Assembly (NCBI RefSeq): GCF_009826895.1
Contig: NZ_WUMV01000002.1
Coordinates: forward strand, 310,001-374,000
Length of the DNA stretch: 64,000 nucleotides
From: Stappia sediminis
Lineage (GTDB): Bacteria > Pseudomonadota > Alphaproteobacteria > Rhizobiales > Stappiaceae
Direction: 5' to 3'
Position 1 is the first letter of the stretch, and each line of letters starts with the position of its first letter. The notes beneath the pieces are model-generated. The model was not told where the DNA came from, ran no database searches, and saw only the letters and a list, made by a program, of their open reading frames with translations. The position numbers were made by a program, and so were the translations under genes. Positions 8,566-18,141 of the stretch are shown piece after piece.

Positions 8566-10425
8566 TCAGACTTGCGTTTTCACGTAGCTTCCGGGTGCAT
8601 CCTCGATGATCTTCATCCGCCTCGCGCCCGGCTTGCGGGCCTTTACCCGCGTGTCGTCGATCGAGCGTATCCACGCGTCCCAATGCGGCCACCATGAACC
8701 CGGGTGCTCTTCGGCCGATGCGATCCAGTCCTCCAGTTCGCCTTGCGGCTTTCCGTCGAGCCAGTATTGATACTTCTTTTTTTCAGGTGGATTGACCACA
8801 CCGGCTATATGTCCGGATCCGGCAAGAACGTAGGTGACATCCCCCCCGAAATACTGTGAGCCGAGGTAGACGGACTTGGCCGGCGCGATATGGTCTTCGC
8901 GCGCCGCGAGATTGTAGATCGGGATCATCACCTTTCTAAGGTCGAGTGTCTCGCCGGCGATCTCCATCTCGCCTTTCGTCAGGCGGTTTTCCAGATAGCA
9001 ATTGCGCAGGTAAAACGAGTGGTTGGCCGCCGGCATCCGGGTGGAGTCGGAGTTCCAGTAAAGCAGGTCGAAGGGGAAGGGTTCGCGGCCTTTCAGATAG
9101 TTGTTGACCACGTAAGGCCAGATCAAATCGTTTGAACGCAACAGGTTGAAGGCCGTCGACATTTTCGAGCCTTCCAGATAGCCCTTTTCCGACATTTCAC
9201 GCTCAACCGCGGCAATCTGGTCTTCATCGACGAAGACCTTGAGATCGCCGGCATGTGTAAAGTCGACCTGCGTCGTGAAGAATGTGGCGCTTTTGATGCG
9301 CTCGTCGCCCATTGCGGCCATATAGGCAAGTGTTACGCCCAGCAGCGTGCCTCCGACGCAATAGCCGATCGCGTTTACCTCCTCTTCGCCGGTCGCGCGT
9401 TTGATCACGTCCAGCGTCTCCAAAATGCCCTCGCGCATATAATGTTCGAAGCTTTTTTGCGCTTGCCTGCGGTCAGGGTTGACCCAGGAAATCACGAAGA
9501 CGGTATGCCCTTGCTCGACAGCCCATCTGATGAAGGATTTTTCGGGGTTGAGGTCGAGGATATAGAACTTGTTGATCCAGGGCGGCACGATCATGAGCGG
9601 GCGCTTCAGCACCTGATCGGTCGTCGGAGTGTACTGAATCACCTGACAGACGTCGTTTTGCGCGATTACCTTGCCCGGTGTCATCGCCAGGTTTGTGCCG
9701 ACCTTGAATTTCGTCGGGTCGGACTGCCGGATCCTGAGTTCGCCCTTGCCGGCCTTTATGTCCTCGGCAAGCAGCTGCATTCCCTTGACGAGGTTTTCGC
9801 CGTTCGATTCCAGCGTCTCGCGCAAGAGCTCCGGGTTGGTGAGCACGAAATTCGAAGGCGAGAGCGCATTGGCGATCTGCTTGACGTAGAAATCCGCCTT
9901 GTGGCGCGTATGATCGTCCAGTTCCGCGGCATCGGCCACCATCTCCTCCGCCCATTGCGAAGTGATGAGATAAAGCTGCTTTACGAAATCGAAGAACTGG
10001 TTGTCGTTCCACTCCGGGTCCTGGAATCGTTTGTCGCGCGGATCGGGTTTCACGGAAGGCGTGGCTTCTTCGCCCATCATGCGCTTGAGAGATGAGTTCC
10101 AGAGGCTGATGTAATTGTTCCAAAGGCGCGTCTGGGCTTCCACTGCCCGATGCGGATCGGAGATCCAGTACTCGCCGACCTGGGAAAGTGTCTTCACGAT
10201 GGCCGTCAGATCGTCTGTGGAAACCGGCCTGATGTCGCCCTTTTCGCGGGGTTCGACATAGGCCGCCATGGCTTTTCCGGCATTCTCGACGACTTTCGCC
10301 AGATTTTGGGCGAAGGCCTCCGGGTTCTTCACGATATATTGCAGTAGGGGATTCTGACGGTCTTCTGTCATCGGTCGGCGTTTCCCCGGAACTTCATTCG
10401 AGTTTCGTTTGTCTGTTTGAGTCAT
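8566..10425 (-). CDS. phaC: Class I polyhydroxyalkanoate synthase
   Basis: Polymerises (R)-3-hydroxyacyl-CoA into PHA storage granules. 619 aa, typical class I length. The N-terminal PhaC_N domain (about 100-270) is followed by an alpha/beta hydrolase core with the lipase-like box [10 protein letters not shown] holding the nucleophile Cys356; the later Asp in AAREDHIAP and His in [12 protein letters not shown] complete the triad. An alternative start is the Met at 10371 (MTEDRQNP), 18 residues in; neither has a strong Shine-Dalgarno. Transcribed alone and divergent from a small lipoprotein gene across 222 bp. No phaA, phaB or phasin gene is near. Confidence 0.93.
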   Translation of the reverse strand: MTQTDKRNSNEVPGKRRPMTEDRQNPLLQYIVKNPEAFAQNLAKVVENAGKAMAAYVEPREKGDIRPVSTDDLTAIVKTLSQVGEYWISDPHRAVEAQTRLWNNYISLWNSSLKRMMGEEATPSVKPDPRDKRFQDPEWNDNQFFDFVKQLYLITSQWAEEMVADAAELDDHTRHKADFYVKQIANALSPSNFVLTNPELLRETLESNGENLVKGMQLLAEDIKAGKGELRIRQSDPTKFKVGTNLAMTPGKVIAQNDVCQVIQYTPTTDQVLKRPLMIVPPWINKFYILDLNPEKSFIRWAVEQGHTVFVISWVNPDRRQAQKSFEHYMREGILETLDVIKRATGEEEVNAIGYCVGGTLLGVTLAYMAAMGDERIKSATFFTTQVDFTHAGDLKVFVDEDQIAAVEREMSEKGYLEGSKMSTAFNLLRSNDLIWPYVVNNYLKGREPFPFDLLYWNSDSTRMPAANHSFYLRNCYLENRLTKGEMEIAGETLDLRKVMIPIYNLAAREDHIAPAKSVYLGSQYFGGDVTYVLAGSGHIAGVVNPPEKKKYQYWLDGKPQGELEDWIASAEEHPGSWWPHWDAWIRSIDDTRVKARKPGARRMKIIEDAPGSYVKTQV

Positions 10426-10647
10426 AATAACGCTTTATGAGCGGGGGCTGACAAGATGGTGAAAGGTCATAAACCGTTAATCACGTTGCGCAAGAACACT
10501 GCCCTTCGCGTCTCATCCGCGAAATTCACGTTGTATGACTTATCGTCATATTTTACGGGAGTGTGACCGACGCGTATCTACCGTTTCAAGGCGTTACGGT
10601 GTAAAGAGTTCACGGCAACAACAGTCTGGTATCGGGAGCCAGGGATA

Positions 10648-11088
10648 TTGAGCGGTATTTTCAATCGGGCCTCGGCCGTGGTAGCGGCAGCTCTTGCGCT
10701 AGGCGCTTGCGCATTGAATCCGAATGAGACGTTGTTCGAAGCGCTGGAAGCGCCGGTGGCTCAGCCGGCTACCCACCAGTCATCTCCGCTGCCTGCGGCG
10801 ACGCCCGATCCCGTGAGCGATCCGAATGTCTCCACTCCGCTTGTCCAAGAGAATTCACGCTCTGCCTCCCGTTCGGCTCCCGCCGTGACGAGCGGCGAAA
10901 ACCTGCTATCCTACGAACAGCAGCAAGCGACACGCAGCTCTTTGGAAGCATTGGCAAGATCGCGCGCCGGCACCGGCACCGGCACCAGCGGAGCGACGTC
11001 GACGGCGGAGATTCTCAAGCGCCTGGGCGAGACGCATGGCGATGCCGCGATCACCGAAATCGAGGGCAGGCGGGCGCCCGCTCAATAA
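10648..11088 (+). CDS. Small lipoprotein, function unknown
   Basis: 146 aa from a TTG at 10648 with CAGGGA 4 nt upstream. The N-terminus is a lipoprotein signal with lipobox LGAC (acylated Cys near residue 21). The rest is low-complexity, rich in Ser, Ala, Pro and Thr, with a Gly-Thr repeat (GTGTGTSGATS) and a short helical tail containing EILKRLGETHGD. I do not recognise a domain. It sits between phaC and the aminotransferase-hom-glpX-recJ block, with flanking gaps of about 220-260 bp in which I see nothing else. Confidence 0.6.
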   Translation: MSGIFNRASAVVAAALALGACALNPNETLFEALEAPVAQPATHQSSPLPAATPDPVSDPNVSTPLVQENSRSASRSAPAVTSGENLLSYEQQQATRSSLEALARSRAGTGTGTSGATSTAEILKRLGETHGDAAITEIEGRRAPAQ

Positions 11089-11348
11089 GATCAAAGCTGA
11101 AAATTGTGCCAGTGGGTCGATTTTGACATTTGATGCCCGTTTGCAGTTGGGCCTGCGACAGCAGAACGATAATGTTGAAAAAACCACTATAAATCCGGCT
11201 TTCCTGAGCGAAAGGCCGGTGCACTTTTGTCCGTACACTGGTAAACAGGCGTCGAAATATACGCCCGTGCCGTAATGCCGATATTCCTGCTTTAAGGAAC
11301 CGGTAGCGGTGTGGCGCCGAATACCCGATGCAACGCTCGAGGCTCGCC

Positions 11349-12566
11349 ATGGAAGACTTTTACAAGACCCGGCGTTTGCCGCCCTATGTCTTTGAACAGG
11401 TCAACCGGTTGAAAGCGAAGGCGCGTGCAAGCGGTGCCGACATCATCGACCTCGGCATGGGCAATCCCGATTTGCCGACACCAAGGCACATTGTCGAAAA
11501 GCTCGTCGAAACGGTTCAAAATCCTCGCACTCATCGTTACTCGGCGTCCAAGGGCATTCCGGGCCTGCGCAAGGCGCAAGCCGGATATTACGCCAGAAGA
11601 TTTGGTGTGAAGCTCGACCCGGACACGCAAGTCGTCGCGACGTTGGGGTCGAAGGAGGGATTTGCCAACATGGCCCAGGCGATTACTGCGCCGGGCGATG
11701 TCGTGCTGGGCCCCAATCCGAGCTATCCGATCCACGCCTTCGGCTTCCTGATGGCGGGAGCGGCCCTTCGCGCCATTCCCGCCGAACCGGGCGAGGAATT
11801 GTTTCGCGCGCTCGAACGCGCCGTTGTCCATTCGGTTCCCAAGCCGATAGCCGTGATCCTCTGCTACCCCGCCAATCCGACCGCCTACGTTGCCGATCTC
11901 GACTTCTACAAGGAGGTTGTCGCATTCGCGAAGAAGCATGAAATTTTCGTGCTGTCCGATCTCGCGTATTCGGAGATCTATTTTGGCGACACGCCTCCGC
12001 CTTCGGTTCTTCAGGTGCCGGGAGCCATGGATATTGCCGTCGAGTTCACTTCTTTGTCGAAAACGTTTTCGATGCCGGGTTGGCGCATGGGCTTTGCGGT
12101 GGGCAACGAGCGCCTCATCGCCGCTCTTTCCCGCGTGAAGTCCTACCTCGACTATGGAGCCTTCACGCCGATCCAGGTTGCCGCAGCCGCGGCACTTAAT
12201 GGGCCGGAAGATTGCATCGCCGAAACGCGGGAAATTTATCGCAGGCGGCGCGATGTTCTGGTCGACTCCTTCGCGCGAGCCGGGTGGGCGGTTCCAGCGC
12301 CGGAGGCGAGCATGTTCGCCTGGGCGCCGATCCCCGAGAAGTTCCGCTCCATGGGTAGCCTGGAGTTCTCGAAGCTTATGATCGAAAAAGCGGATGTGGC
12401 GGTCGCGCCCGGCATCGGTTTCGGTGAATATGGCGACGACTATGTGCGTATCGCACTTGTGGAGAACGAGCAGCGCATCCGGCAGGCGGCAAGAGGTGTG
12501 CGGCGTTTTCTTGAATCGGCGGACGAAACGTTGCACAACGTCGTCTCTCTGAACTCTTCCCGCTGA
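11349..12566 (+). CDS. Class I/II aminotransferase (AlaC / LL-diaminopimelate aminotransferase-like)
   Basis: PLP-dependent fold-type I aminotransferase, 405 aa from the ATG at 11349 (in-frame ATG at 11328 possible). N-terminal FYKTRRLPPYVFEQVNRLK and DLGMGNPDLPTP are typical of the AlaC/DapL-like group. The PLP Lys is in SLSKTFSMPGWRMG, the cofactor Tyr is in DLAYSEIYF, and YPANPTA binds PLP and substrate carboxylate. In many Rhizobiales this gene directly precedes hom, as here (27-bp gap). Probable roles are glutamate-pyruvate transamination or amino-group supply in the aspartate family; which one is not decidable from sequence. Confidence 0.87.
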   Translation: MEDFYKTRRLPPYVFEQVNRLKAKARASGADIIDLGMGNPDLPTPRHIVEKLVETVQNPRTHRYSASKGIPGLRKAQAGYYARRFGVKLDPDTQVVATLGSKEGFANMAQAITAPGDVVLGPNPSYPIHAFGFLMAGAALRAIPAEPGEELFRALERAVVHSVPKPIAVILCYPANPTAYVADLDFYKEVVAFAKKHEIFVLSDLAYSEIYFGDTPPPSVLQVPGAMDIAVEFTSLSKTFSMPGWRMGFAVGNERLIAALSRVKSYLDYGAFTPIQVAAAAALNGPEDCIAETREIYRRRRDVLVDSFARAGWAVPAPEASMFAWAPIPEKFRSMGSLEFSKLMIEKADVAVAPGIGFGEYGDDYVRIALVENEQRIRQAARGVRRFLESADETLHNVVSLNSSR

Positions 12567-12593
12567 TCCCTTTGAATTGGAATTGCTTGTCTC

Positions 12594-13919
12594 ATGGCAA
12601 ATGACTTGCGTTTGGGTGTCGCAGGCCTCGGTACGGTCGGCACATCCCTCGTGCGGATTATTCACAATAAGGCCCGGGCGCTGGAAAAGCGGTGCGGCAG
12701 ACGGATTATCGTGACGGCCGTCAGCGCTCGCAACCGGGACAAGGATCGCGGGATCGATCTGTCTGAAGCGAATTGGTTCGATGACCCGGTGGCGCTCGCG
12801 GAAAGCGACGGGATCGATGTTTTCGTCGAGCTTATGGGCGGTGACAGCGGCGCGGCGGAAGATAGCGTCAGGGCGGCACTCAAAGCAAGCAAACATGTCG
12901 TGACGGCCAACAAGGCACTTTTGGCGAAGCACGGCGTGGAGCTTGCGCGAAGCGCCGAGGCAAATAACGTCAGCCTAAACTATGAAGCTGCGGTCGCTGG
13001 CGGTATTCCTATCGTAAAGACGATGCGCGAAAGCCTTGCCGGCAACGATGTCACGCGCGTTTATGGAATTTTGAACGGCACCTGCAATTACATACTAACC
13101 CGTATGGAGCGCGAAGGGCTTGCGTTTGCGGAGTGTCTGGCAGATGCACAGCGGCTCGGCTATGCGGAAGCAGACCCGACTTTCGATATCGAAGGTTTCG
13201 ATGCCGCGCACAAGCTGGCGATCCTGACGAGCCTTGCATTCGGATGCGAAATCAGTGCGGATTCGATTTACGTCGAAGGCATCACATCCATCACCACCGC
13301 CGATATCGAGGCAGCCGACGAACTTGGCTACCGCATCAAGCTGCTTGGAGTGGCGCAACGCACGGATACCGGCATAGAGCAGCGCGTCCATCCGACGATG
13401 GTGCCGAAATCGTCGGCTATCGCGCGGATCGATGGGGTTTTGAACGCGGTCGCCGTTGATGGTGATGCCGTCGGCGAAGTGGTTCTTGCCGGGCCCGGTG
13501 CGGGCGGCAATGCAACGGCGTCTTCCGTTCTTGCCGATATTGCCGACATCGGCCGCGGGGACCGTGCGCCGACGCTAGGCAAGTCCGCTGATGAATTGGA
13601 ACCCTATGTAAGGGCGCGGATGCGCAAGCACGAAGGTGGTTACTATATCCGCCTTTCGGTGTTCGACCGTCCGGGTGCGTTTGCGACGATCGCGCAGGAA
13701 ATGGCTGCCCACAACATTTCGCTGGAATCGATCGTGCAGAGGCGGCGCGCGATCAAGAGCGATGCACCCGGCAATAGCCATCCAGGTGAGCCTGCTCCGG
13801 TCATACTGATAACCTACGAGACGACGGAAGAGGCGATCAAGGAAGCGCTGGGCGCGATTGACGCGCAAAACGTTATCGCCGACAAGCCGCAGATGATCCG
13901 TATCGAAAAACTGACTTGA
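12594..13919 (+). CDS. hom: Homoserine dehydrogenase
   Basis: Reduces aspartate semialdehyde to homoserine for threonine and methionine synthesis. 441 aa with an N-terminal NAD(P) Rossmann motif (GVAGLGTVGTSLV), a catalytic/dimer domain containing YEAAVAGGIPIVKT and GILNGTCNYILT, and a C-terminal ACT domain (about 355-440, beginning YIRLSVFDRPGAFATIAQEMA) that normally mediates threonine feedback. It lies between the aminotransferase and glpX in one run of plus-strand genes. Confidence 0.95.
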   Translation: MANDLRLGVAGLGTVGTSLVRIIHNKARALEKRCGRRIIVTAVSARNRDKDRGIDLSEANWFDDPVALAESDGIDVFVELMGGDSGAAEDSVRAALKASKHVVTANKALLAKHGVELARSAEANNVSLNYEAAVAGGIPIVKTMRESLAGNDVTRVYGILNGTCNYILTRMEREGLAFAECLADAQRLGYAEADPTFDIEGFDAAHKLAILTSLAFGCEISADSIYVEGITSITTADIEAADELGYRIKLLGVAQRTDTGIEQRVHPTMVPKSSAIARIDGVLNAVAVDGDAVGEVVLAGPGAGGNATASSVLADIADIGRGDRAPTLGKSADELEPYVRARMRKHEGGYYIRLSVFDRPGAFATIAQEMAAHNISLESIVQRRRAIKSDAPGNSHPGEPAPVILITYETTEEAIKEALGAIDAQNVIADKPQMIRIEKLT

Positions 13920-13962
13920 TGACAGCGTAGGCTGTATCCTGTCCGTTTCTGGGAGTTGCTGA

Positions 13963-14958
13963 ATGTCTAAGACGCAGGCGCCGCAAGGCGAAGTACTGGA
14001 CCGTATCCTGACGCTGGAGCTGGCGCGTGTTACGGAGCGTGCGGCCGTGTCCGCGGCGCGTCTGCGCGGGCGGGGCGATGAAAAGGCGGCCGACCAGGCC
14101 GCGGTCGATGCGATGCGCCGCGAACTGAACCGTCTGCCGATAGATGGAACGGTGGTGATTGGCGAGGGCGAGCGCGATGAGGCGCCGATGCTCTATATCG
14201 GTGAGGAAGTTGGTACCAAGCATGGGCCGAAGGTCGATATCGCGCTCGATCCTTTGGAAGGGACGACGATCTGTGCCAAGAACCTTCCCAATTCGATCGC
14301 CGTTATCGCCATGGCCCCGGCGGGCGGTCTTCTGAATGCGCCCGACAGCTACATGGAAAAAATCGCGATCGGACCCGGCTATCCGGAAGGCCTGGTCGAC
14401 CTCGATGCGCCGATTGCCGAAAATCTCAACGCGCTTGCCAAGGAAAAGGGCGTTGAGGTCGGCGATATAACGGCTTGCGTGCTTGACCGCCCGCGCCATG
14501 CTCGTCTTGTCGAGGAAATCCGGGCGGCCGGCGCTTCCATTCGCCTGATCGGCGATGGTGATGTTGCCGGTGTCATTCACACGACGGACTCCGACGAAAC
14601 CGGAATCGATATCTATGTCGGCATTGGCGGAGCGCCGGAAGGGGTACTCGCTGCTGCGGCGCTGCGCTGCATTGGCGGTCAGATGCAGGGCAGGCTTGTG
14701 ATCACGCGCGATGAGCAAGTCGAACGCGCTCACCGCATGGGCATCACCGACATCAAGCGCAAATACGTGATGGAGGAAATGGCTAGCGGTGACGTGCTGT
14801 TCGCGGCGACAGGCGTGACCGATGGCAATTTCCTGCGCGGGGTCAAATTCGCGCGCCGCTTTATTTCCACCCACACGGTCGTAATGCGTTCAACGACGAG
14901 CACCCTTCGCTATATCGAGGCGCAGCATAGTCACTTCGACAAGTTTTTGCTGGACTGA
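13963..14958 (+). CDS. glpX: Class II fructose-1,6-bisphosphatase
   Basis: Mn2+-dependent dephosphorylation of fructose-1,6-bisphosphate to fructose-6-phosphate in gluconeogenesis. 331 aa. Family motifs include VVIGEGERDEAPMLYIGE, the metal-binding DPLEGTTICAK, and GIGGAPEGVLAAAALRCIGG. It lies 43 bp after hom and 50 bp before recJ, an arrangement conserved in rhizobia without an obvious pathway link. Confidence 0.95.
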   Translation: MSKTQAPQGEVLDRILTLELARVTERAAVSAARLRGRGDEKAADQAAVDAMRRELNRLPIDGTVVIGEGERDEAPMLYIGEEVGTKHGPKVDIALDPLEGTTICAKNLPNSIAVIAMAPAGGLLNAPDSYMEKIAIGPGYPEGLVDLDAPIAENLNALAKEKGVEVGDITACVLDRPRHARLVEEIRAAGASIRLIGDGDVAGVIHTTDSDETGIDIYVGIGGAPEGVLAAAALRCIGGQMQGRLVITRDEQVERAHRMGITDIKRKYVMEEMASGDVLFAATGVTDGNFLRGVKFARRFISTHTVVMRSTTSTLRYIEAQHSHFDKFLLD

Positions 14959-15008
14959 TCGCTAAAGCCCGGCAATAGCAGGGTAGATGATCGACGCCCG
15001 AAACCGAA

Positions 15009-16835
15009 TTGAGTCGCATGTTGATTGATCGCGGCGAGAGCGAGCGCCGGCTCGTGCTGGGCGTCAGGAAGTCCGCGCTCGGCCGGACATGGCGCGAGCG
15101 GCTTAACGCCGAACAATCCGCGCAGGCGCTTGCGATCACCCAGCGCTACGATCTCCCGGATATAGTGGCGCGCATCCTTGCAGGCCGCGACGTTCCGGCT
15201 GATGCGGTCGAGCGTTTTCTGGATCCGACGATAAAGGACCTTCTCCCTGACCCTTCCACGCTGACGGATATGGATGGCGCCGCCGCAAGGGTCGCGGATG
15301 CTGTGTGCCGGAACGAGCGAATCGCGATTTTTGGCGATTATGACGTTGATGGTGCAACGTCATCGGCGCTTCTGTCACGCTACCTCGGCGCGCTCGGCGT
15401 CGGTTCTCGCATCTATATTCCCGACCGAATAATTGAAGGCTATGGCCCGAATGGGCCGGCAGTCGAGGCGCTGAAGGCGGAAGGGGTGGATCTCCTCGTC
15501 TGTGTGGACTGCGGCAGCACGTCTTTCGATGCGTTCGAGACGGCAGGTCGCGTGGGATTGCCTGTCGTTGTGATCGACCACCATCAGGTGGGTGAGACCC
15601 TGCCGCCGGTCGAAGCGCTGGTCAATCCGAACCGGCAGGACGACCTATCCGGACAAGGGCATTTGGCCGCGGTCGGGGTGACATTTCTGTTTCTCGTTGC
15701 ACTGAACCGCGAACTGCGGCGGCGTGGATACTTCGTGAACGGGAGCCAGCCGGATCTGCTTGCCCTGCTTGATCTCGTTGCCGTCGGTACGGTGTGCGAC
15801 GTGGTGCCGCTCCAGGGGCTTAACCGCGCTTTTGTCATGCGTGGGCTTCAGGTCCTCCATCGCCGGCTGAACCCCGGGTTTGCGGCACTTGGCGACACTG
15901 CCCGCGTGCAGGGCAAGCCGACGCCTTATCATCTCGGTTTTCTCATCGGCCCGCGCATAAATGCCGGTGGGCGCATTGGTGATGCCGCGCTCGGCGCCCG
16001 CCTGCTGACCACCGGGGATATCGACGAAGCCCGCGATATTGCCGCGACGCTTGAGCGTCTCAACCAGGAACGTCAGGCCGTTGAGGCCACAATGCTGGAG
16101 GAGGGGGAGGCACAGGCATTCGCGCGAATGGAAGCTGAAGATCCTGCGGTACTTTTGACAGGCTCTGCCGGTTGGCATCCGGGCGTCGTCGGGCTTGTCG
16201 CTTCCCGTCTGAAGGAGCGCCATCGCCGTCCGACCTTTGCAATCGCCTATGATGAAACGGGCAAGGGCATCGGGTCGGGGCGCTCCATTCCCGGGGTCGA
16301 TCTCGGCCGGGCCGTGCGGGCTGCGGTCGAAGCGGGGATACTGGAGAAGGGGGGCGGGCATGCCATGGCGGCAGGTCTTACCGTTCGCAAGGAAAAAGAG
16401 GCAGAACTGTCGGCTTTCTTCGCCGAAGCGCTTGCCGGCGATGTCGCAGCGGCGACAACCGAGCATGAACTTGCCGTCGACGGTGCGGTGACGGCATCGG
16501 GCGCAACCATCGACCTGCTGCACAAGATAGAGAGCGCGGGCCCCTATGGCGCGGCGCACCCGGAACCGGTTCTCGCAATGCCGAGCCACCGGATTTCCTA
16601 TGCCGATGTTGTCGGGAACGGTCACGTTCGCGTGACGATTGCTGCCGGCGCGGGCGATAGCCTCAAGGCGATTGCCTTCAAGGCCGCCGACACGCCGCTT
16701 GGCCAGTTGCTGCTTTCGAGAAGGGGGCAGCCGCTACATCTGGCCGGCTCGCTTTCCATCGACACCTGGCGTGGTGCGGAGCGCGTGCAGATGCGACTGA
16801 TCGATGCCGCTGACCCGGCTCTTTCCCGTGCCTGA
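15009..16835 (+). CDS. recJ: Single-stranded-DNA-specific exonuclease RecJ
   Basis: 5'-3' ssDNA exonuclease of recombination and mismatch repair. 608 aa from a TTG at 15009; the ATG at 15018 is an equally possible start. The DHH phosphoesterase motifs are in order: FGDYDVDGATS, CVDCGSTSFDA and VVIDHHQVG, then the DHHA1 domain with KGIGSGRSIPGVDL and GGGHAMAAGLTV, and a C-terminal OB-type region. Catalytic Asp and His residues look intact. Confidence 0.94.
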   Translation: MSRMLIDRGESERRLVLGVRKSALGRTWRERLNAEQSAQALAITQRYDLPDIVARILAGRDVPADAVERFLDPTIKDLLPDPSTLTDMDGAAARVADAVCRNERIAIFGDYDVDGATSSALLSRYLGALGVGSRIYIPDRIIEGYGPNGPAVEALKAEGVDLLVCVDCGSTSFDAFETAGRVGLPVVVIDHHQVGETLPPVEALVNPNRQDDLSGQGHLAAVGVTFLFLVALNRELRRRGYFVNGSQPDLLALLDLVAVGTVCDVVPLQGLNRAFVMRGLQVLHRRLNPGFAALGDTARVQGKPTPYHLGFLIGPRINAGGRIGDAALGARLLTTGDIDEARDIAATLERLNQERQAVEATMLEEGEAQAFARMEAEDPAVLLTGSAGWHPGVVGLVASRLKERHRRPTFAIAYDETGKGIGSGRSIPGVDLGRAVRAAVEAGILEKGGGHAMAAGLTVRKEKEAELSAFFAEALAGDVAAATTEHELAVDGAVTASGATIDLLHKIESAGPYGAAHPEPVLAMPSHRISYADVVGNGHVRVTIAAGAGDSLKAIAFKAADTPLGQLLLSRRGQPLHLAGSLSIDTWRGAERVQMRLIDAADPALSRA

Positions 16836-17195
16836 CCTGACTTTATTCACAAGCTGTTAGCGTTAACCAGCGTGTAACACGAGGGCCGGTAGCTTGCCCG
16901 CGGATGGTATTGAGTACGGGGAAGGCAATGAATTCTCGCGCGCAATTGCGGCGCCTCATGTCTGATGTCGACGCAGCAGCGACACGGGCGGAAAGAAGCC
17001 TGAAGCGGGCCAGGCAGCGCTCGGCCGCGTTGACTTGTGATGAGCCGACAAGAGCGACCGCGTTGCGCACGTCGCTCCTGTTGGCGTGCCTCGCAATGGC
17101 GGCTAAGGTCCTTATTCAGCAGGACTAGACGAAGAGGGTTTGGCGATCCCATAAGATGCGTTTGTGCCAGGAATGACCATCGCCGGAGATCACCA
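16836..17195. other. 360-bp gap between recJ and the nitrilase-family gene
   Basis: Contains one plausible small ORF (16928-17128). It also contains a DnaA-box-like TTATTCACA shortly after the recJ stop, a single 9-bp match that is not evidence of an origin on its own. I see no clear terminator or RNA gene. Confidence 0.4.
16928..17128 (+). CDS. Possible small protein with one hydrophobic segment
   Basis: 66-aa candidate from the ATG at 16928, which has GGGGAAGG just upstream. The N-terminal half is basic and helical (LRRLMSDVDAAATRAERSLK) and the C-terminal end carries one hydrophobic segment (TSLLLACLAMAAKVLI). I recognise no family. Support is only the ribosome-binding site, the amphipathic/hydrophobic layout and the otherwise empty 360-bp gap; it may be noncoding. 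Confidence 0.35.
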   Translation: MNSRAQLRRLMSDVDAAATRAERSLKRARQRSAALTCDEPTRATALRTSLLLACLAMAAKVLIQQD

Positions 17196-18095
17196 ATGTC
17201 TTCTGAAACCTTTCGTATTGCCCTTTGGTCGGTCAACCTCGGCGCGGAGGCGGGAGACCTTAAGGCATGGCTTAAAAGGGCTGAAAGCCGGGTCATTGAG
17301 GCAAAGGCGCAAGACGCTCGCCTGCTTCTCATGCCGGAATACGTGAGTGAAGGCTTTCTTGCCTGGAAACCGGCCGGACTTCCCGAGCGAGAGGAAATCG
17401 CATGGCTGGCAAGCCAGACCCCGGCCGCGATCGATGGGCTGAGAACCCTTGTGGACCGGCATGACATTTCCATCGTCGCCGGTTCGATGCCTTTTGCCAA
17501 AGATAACACTCACACGAACCGTACCCATGCGCTTCTCACCGATGGGCGGACGCTTACCTACGACAAGTTATGCCTGACGCCGGCCGAATTGGATCCGGTC
17601 AACATGAACATCGCTACCGGGAGCCGGCTGACCGTATTCGAAGTCGAAGGTGTGCGAATTGCTCTCCTGATCTGCCTTGATGTGGAAATGCCGGCGCTTT
17701 CCATGCTGCTCGCCCCGCTCAAACCGGATTTGATCCTCGTTCCTTCGATGACGCATCAGCTTTCGGGCTATCACCGCGTCTACGGCTGCGCGAAAGCGCG
17801 GGCGGTGGAACTTATGACCTCGGTCGCGGTATGCGGAACAGTTGGTGTGGCGAAAGGCGCGACGCTGCACGAGACCAATGTTTCGGGAGCCGCGCTCTAC
17901 ATCCCGTGCGAGCCGGAACTCGGCTTTGATGGTATCGCGGCCTCGCATCCGCCCGTTGACGGGATGGCGCGAGAAGAACCCTTTGTGATTGCCGATGCGC
18001 CTGTGGGGCTCGTGCGCCGGCTGCGCGAGGGTGGTGCGGAAGTTTGGCCCGGATCATGGACGGGCGAGCATGTCCGCGTGAATTTCGAGAAATAA
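17196..18095 (+). CDS. Carbon-nitrogen hydrolase (nitrilase superfamily amidohydrolase)
   Basis: 299-aa cytosolic amidase-type enzyme. The catalytic Glu-Lys-Cys triad is visible: Glu48 in LLLMPEYV, Lys124 in TYDKLCLTPAE, and Cys160 in ALLICLDVEMP. ATG at 17196 is chosen because GGAG lies 7 nt upstream. Substrate unknown; the family includes omega-amidase, carbamoylputrescine amidase and deaminated-glutathione amidase. It is a single gene convergent with the tungstate transporter operon. Confidence 0.85.
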   Translation: MSSETFRIALWSVNLGAEAGDLKAWLKRAESRVIEAKAQDARLLLMPEYVSEGFLAWKPAGLPEREEIAWLASQTPAAIDGLRTLVDRHDISIVAGSMPFAKDNTHTNRTHALLTDGRTLTYDKLCLTPAELDPVNMNIATGSRLTVFEVEGVRIALLICLDVEMPALSMLLAPLKPDLILVPSMTHQLSGYHRVYGCAKARAVELMTSVAVCGTVGVAKGATLHETNVSGAALYIPCEPELGFDGIAASHPPVDGMAREEPFVIADAPVGLVRRLREGGAEVWPGSWTGEHVRVNFEK

Positions 18096-18101
18096 CTGCA
18101 G

Positions 18102-18130
18102 AAAATGCGCGGACGGTAAGCCGCCCGCGC
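18102..18130 (-). terminator. Probable terminator of the tup operon
   Basis: 10-bp stem with one mismatch (arms 18107-18116 and 18121-18130, 4-nt loop), followed on the minus strand by TTTT. It sits just past tupA and in the 46-bp convergent gap with the nitrilase-family gene. Confidence 0.55.
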
Positions 18131-18141
18131 CAGTGGGGCAT

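Noticed and set aside
11292-12932. Minus-strand ORF of 546 codons opposite the aminotransferase and hom
   Set aside because: Antisense shadow: spans two well-supported genes, low-complexity Arg-rich product, no ribosome-binding site evidence.
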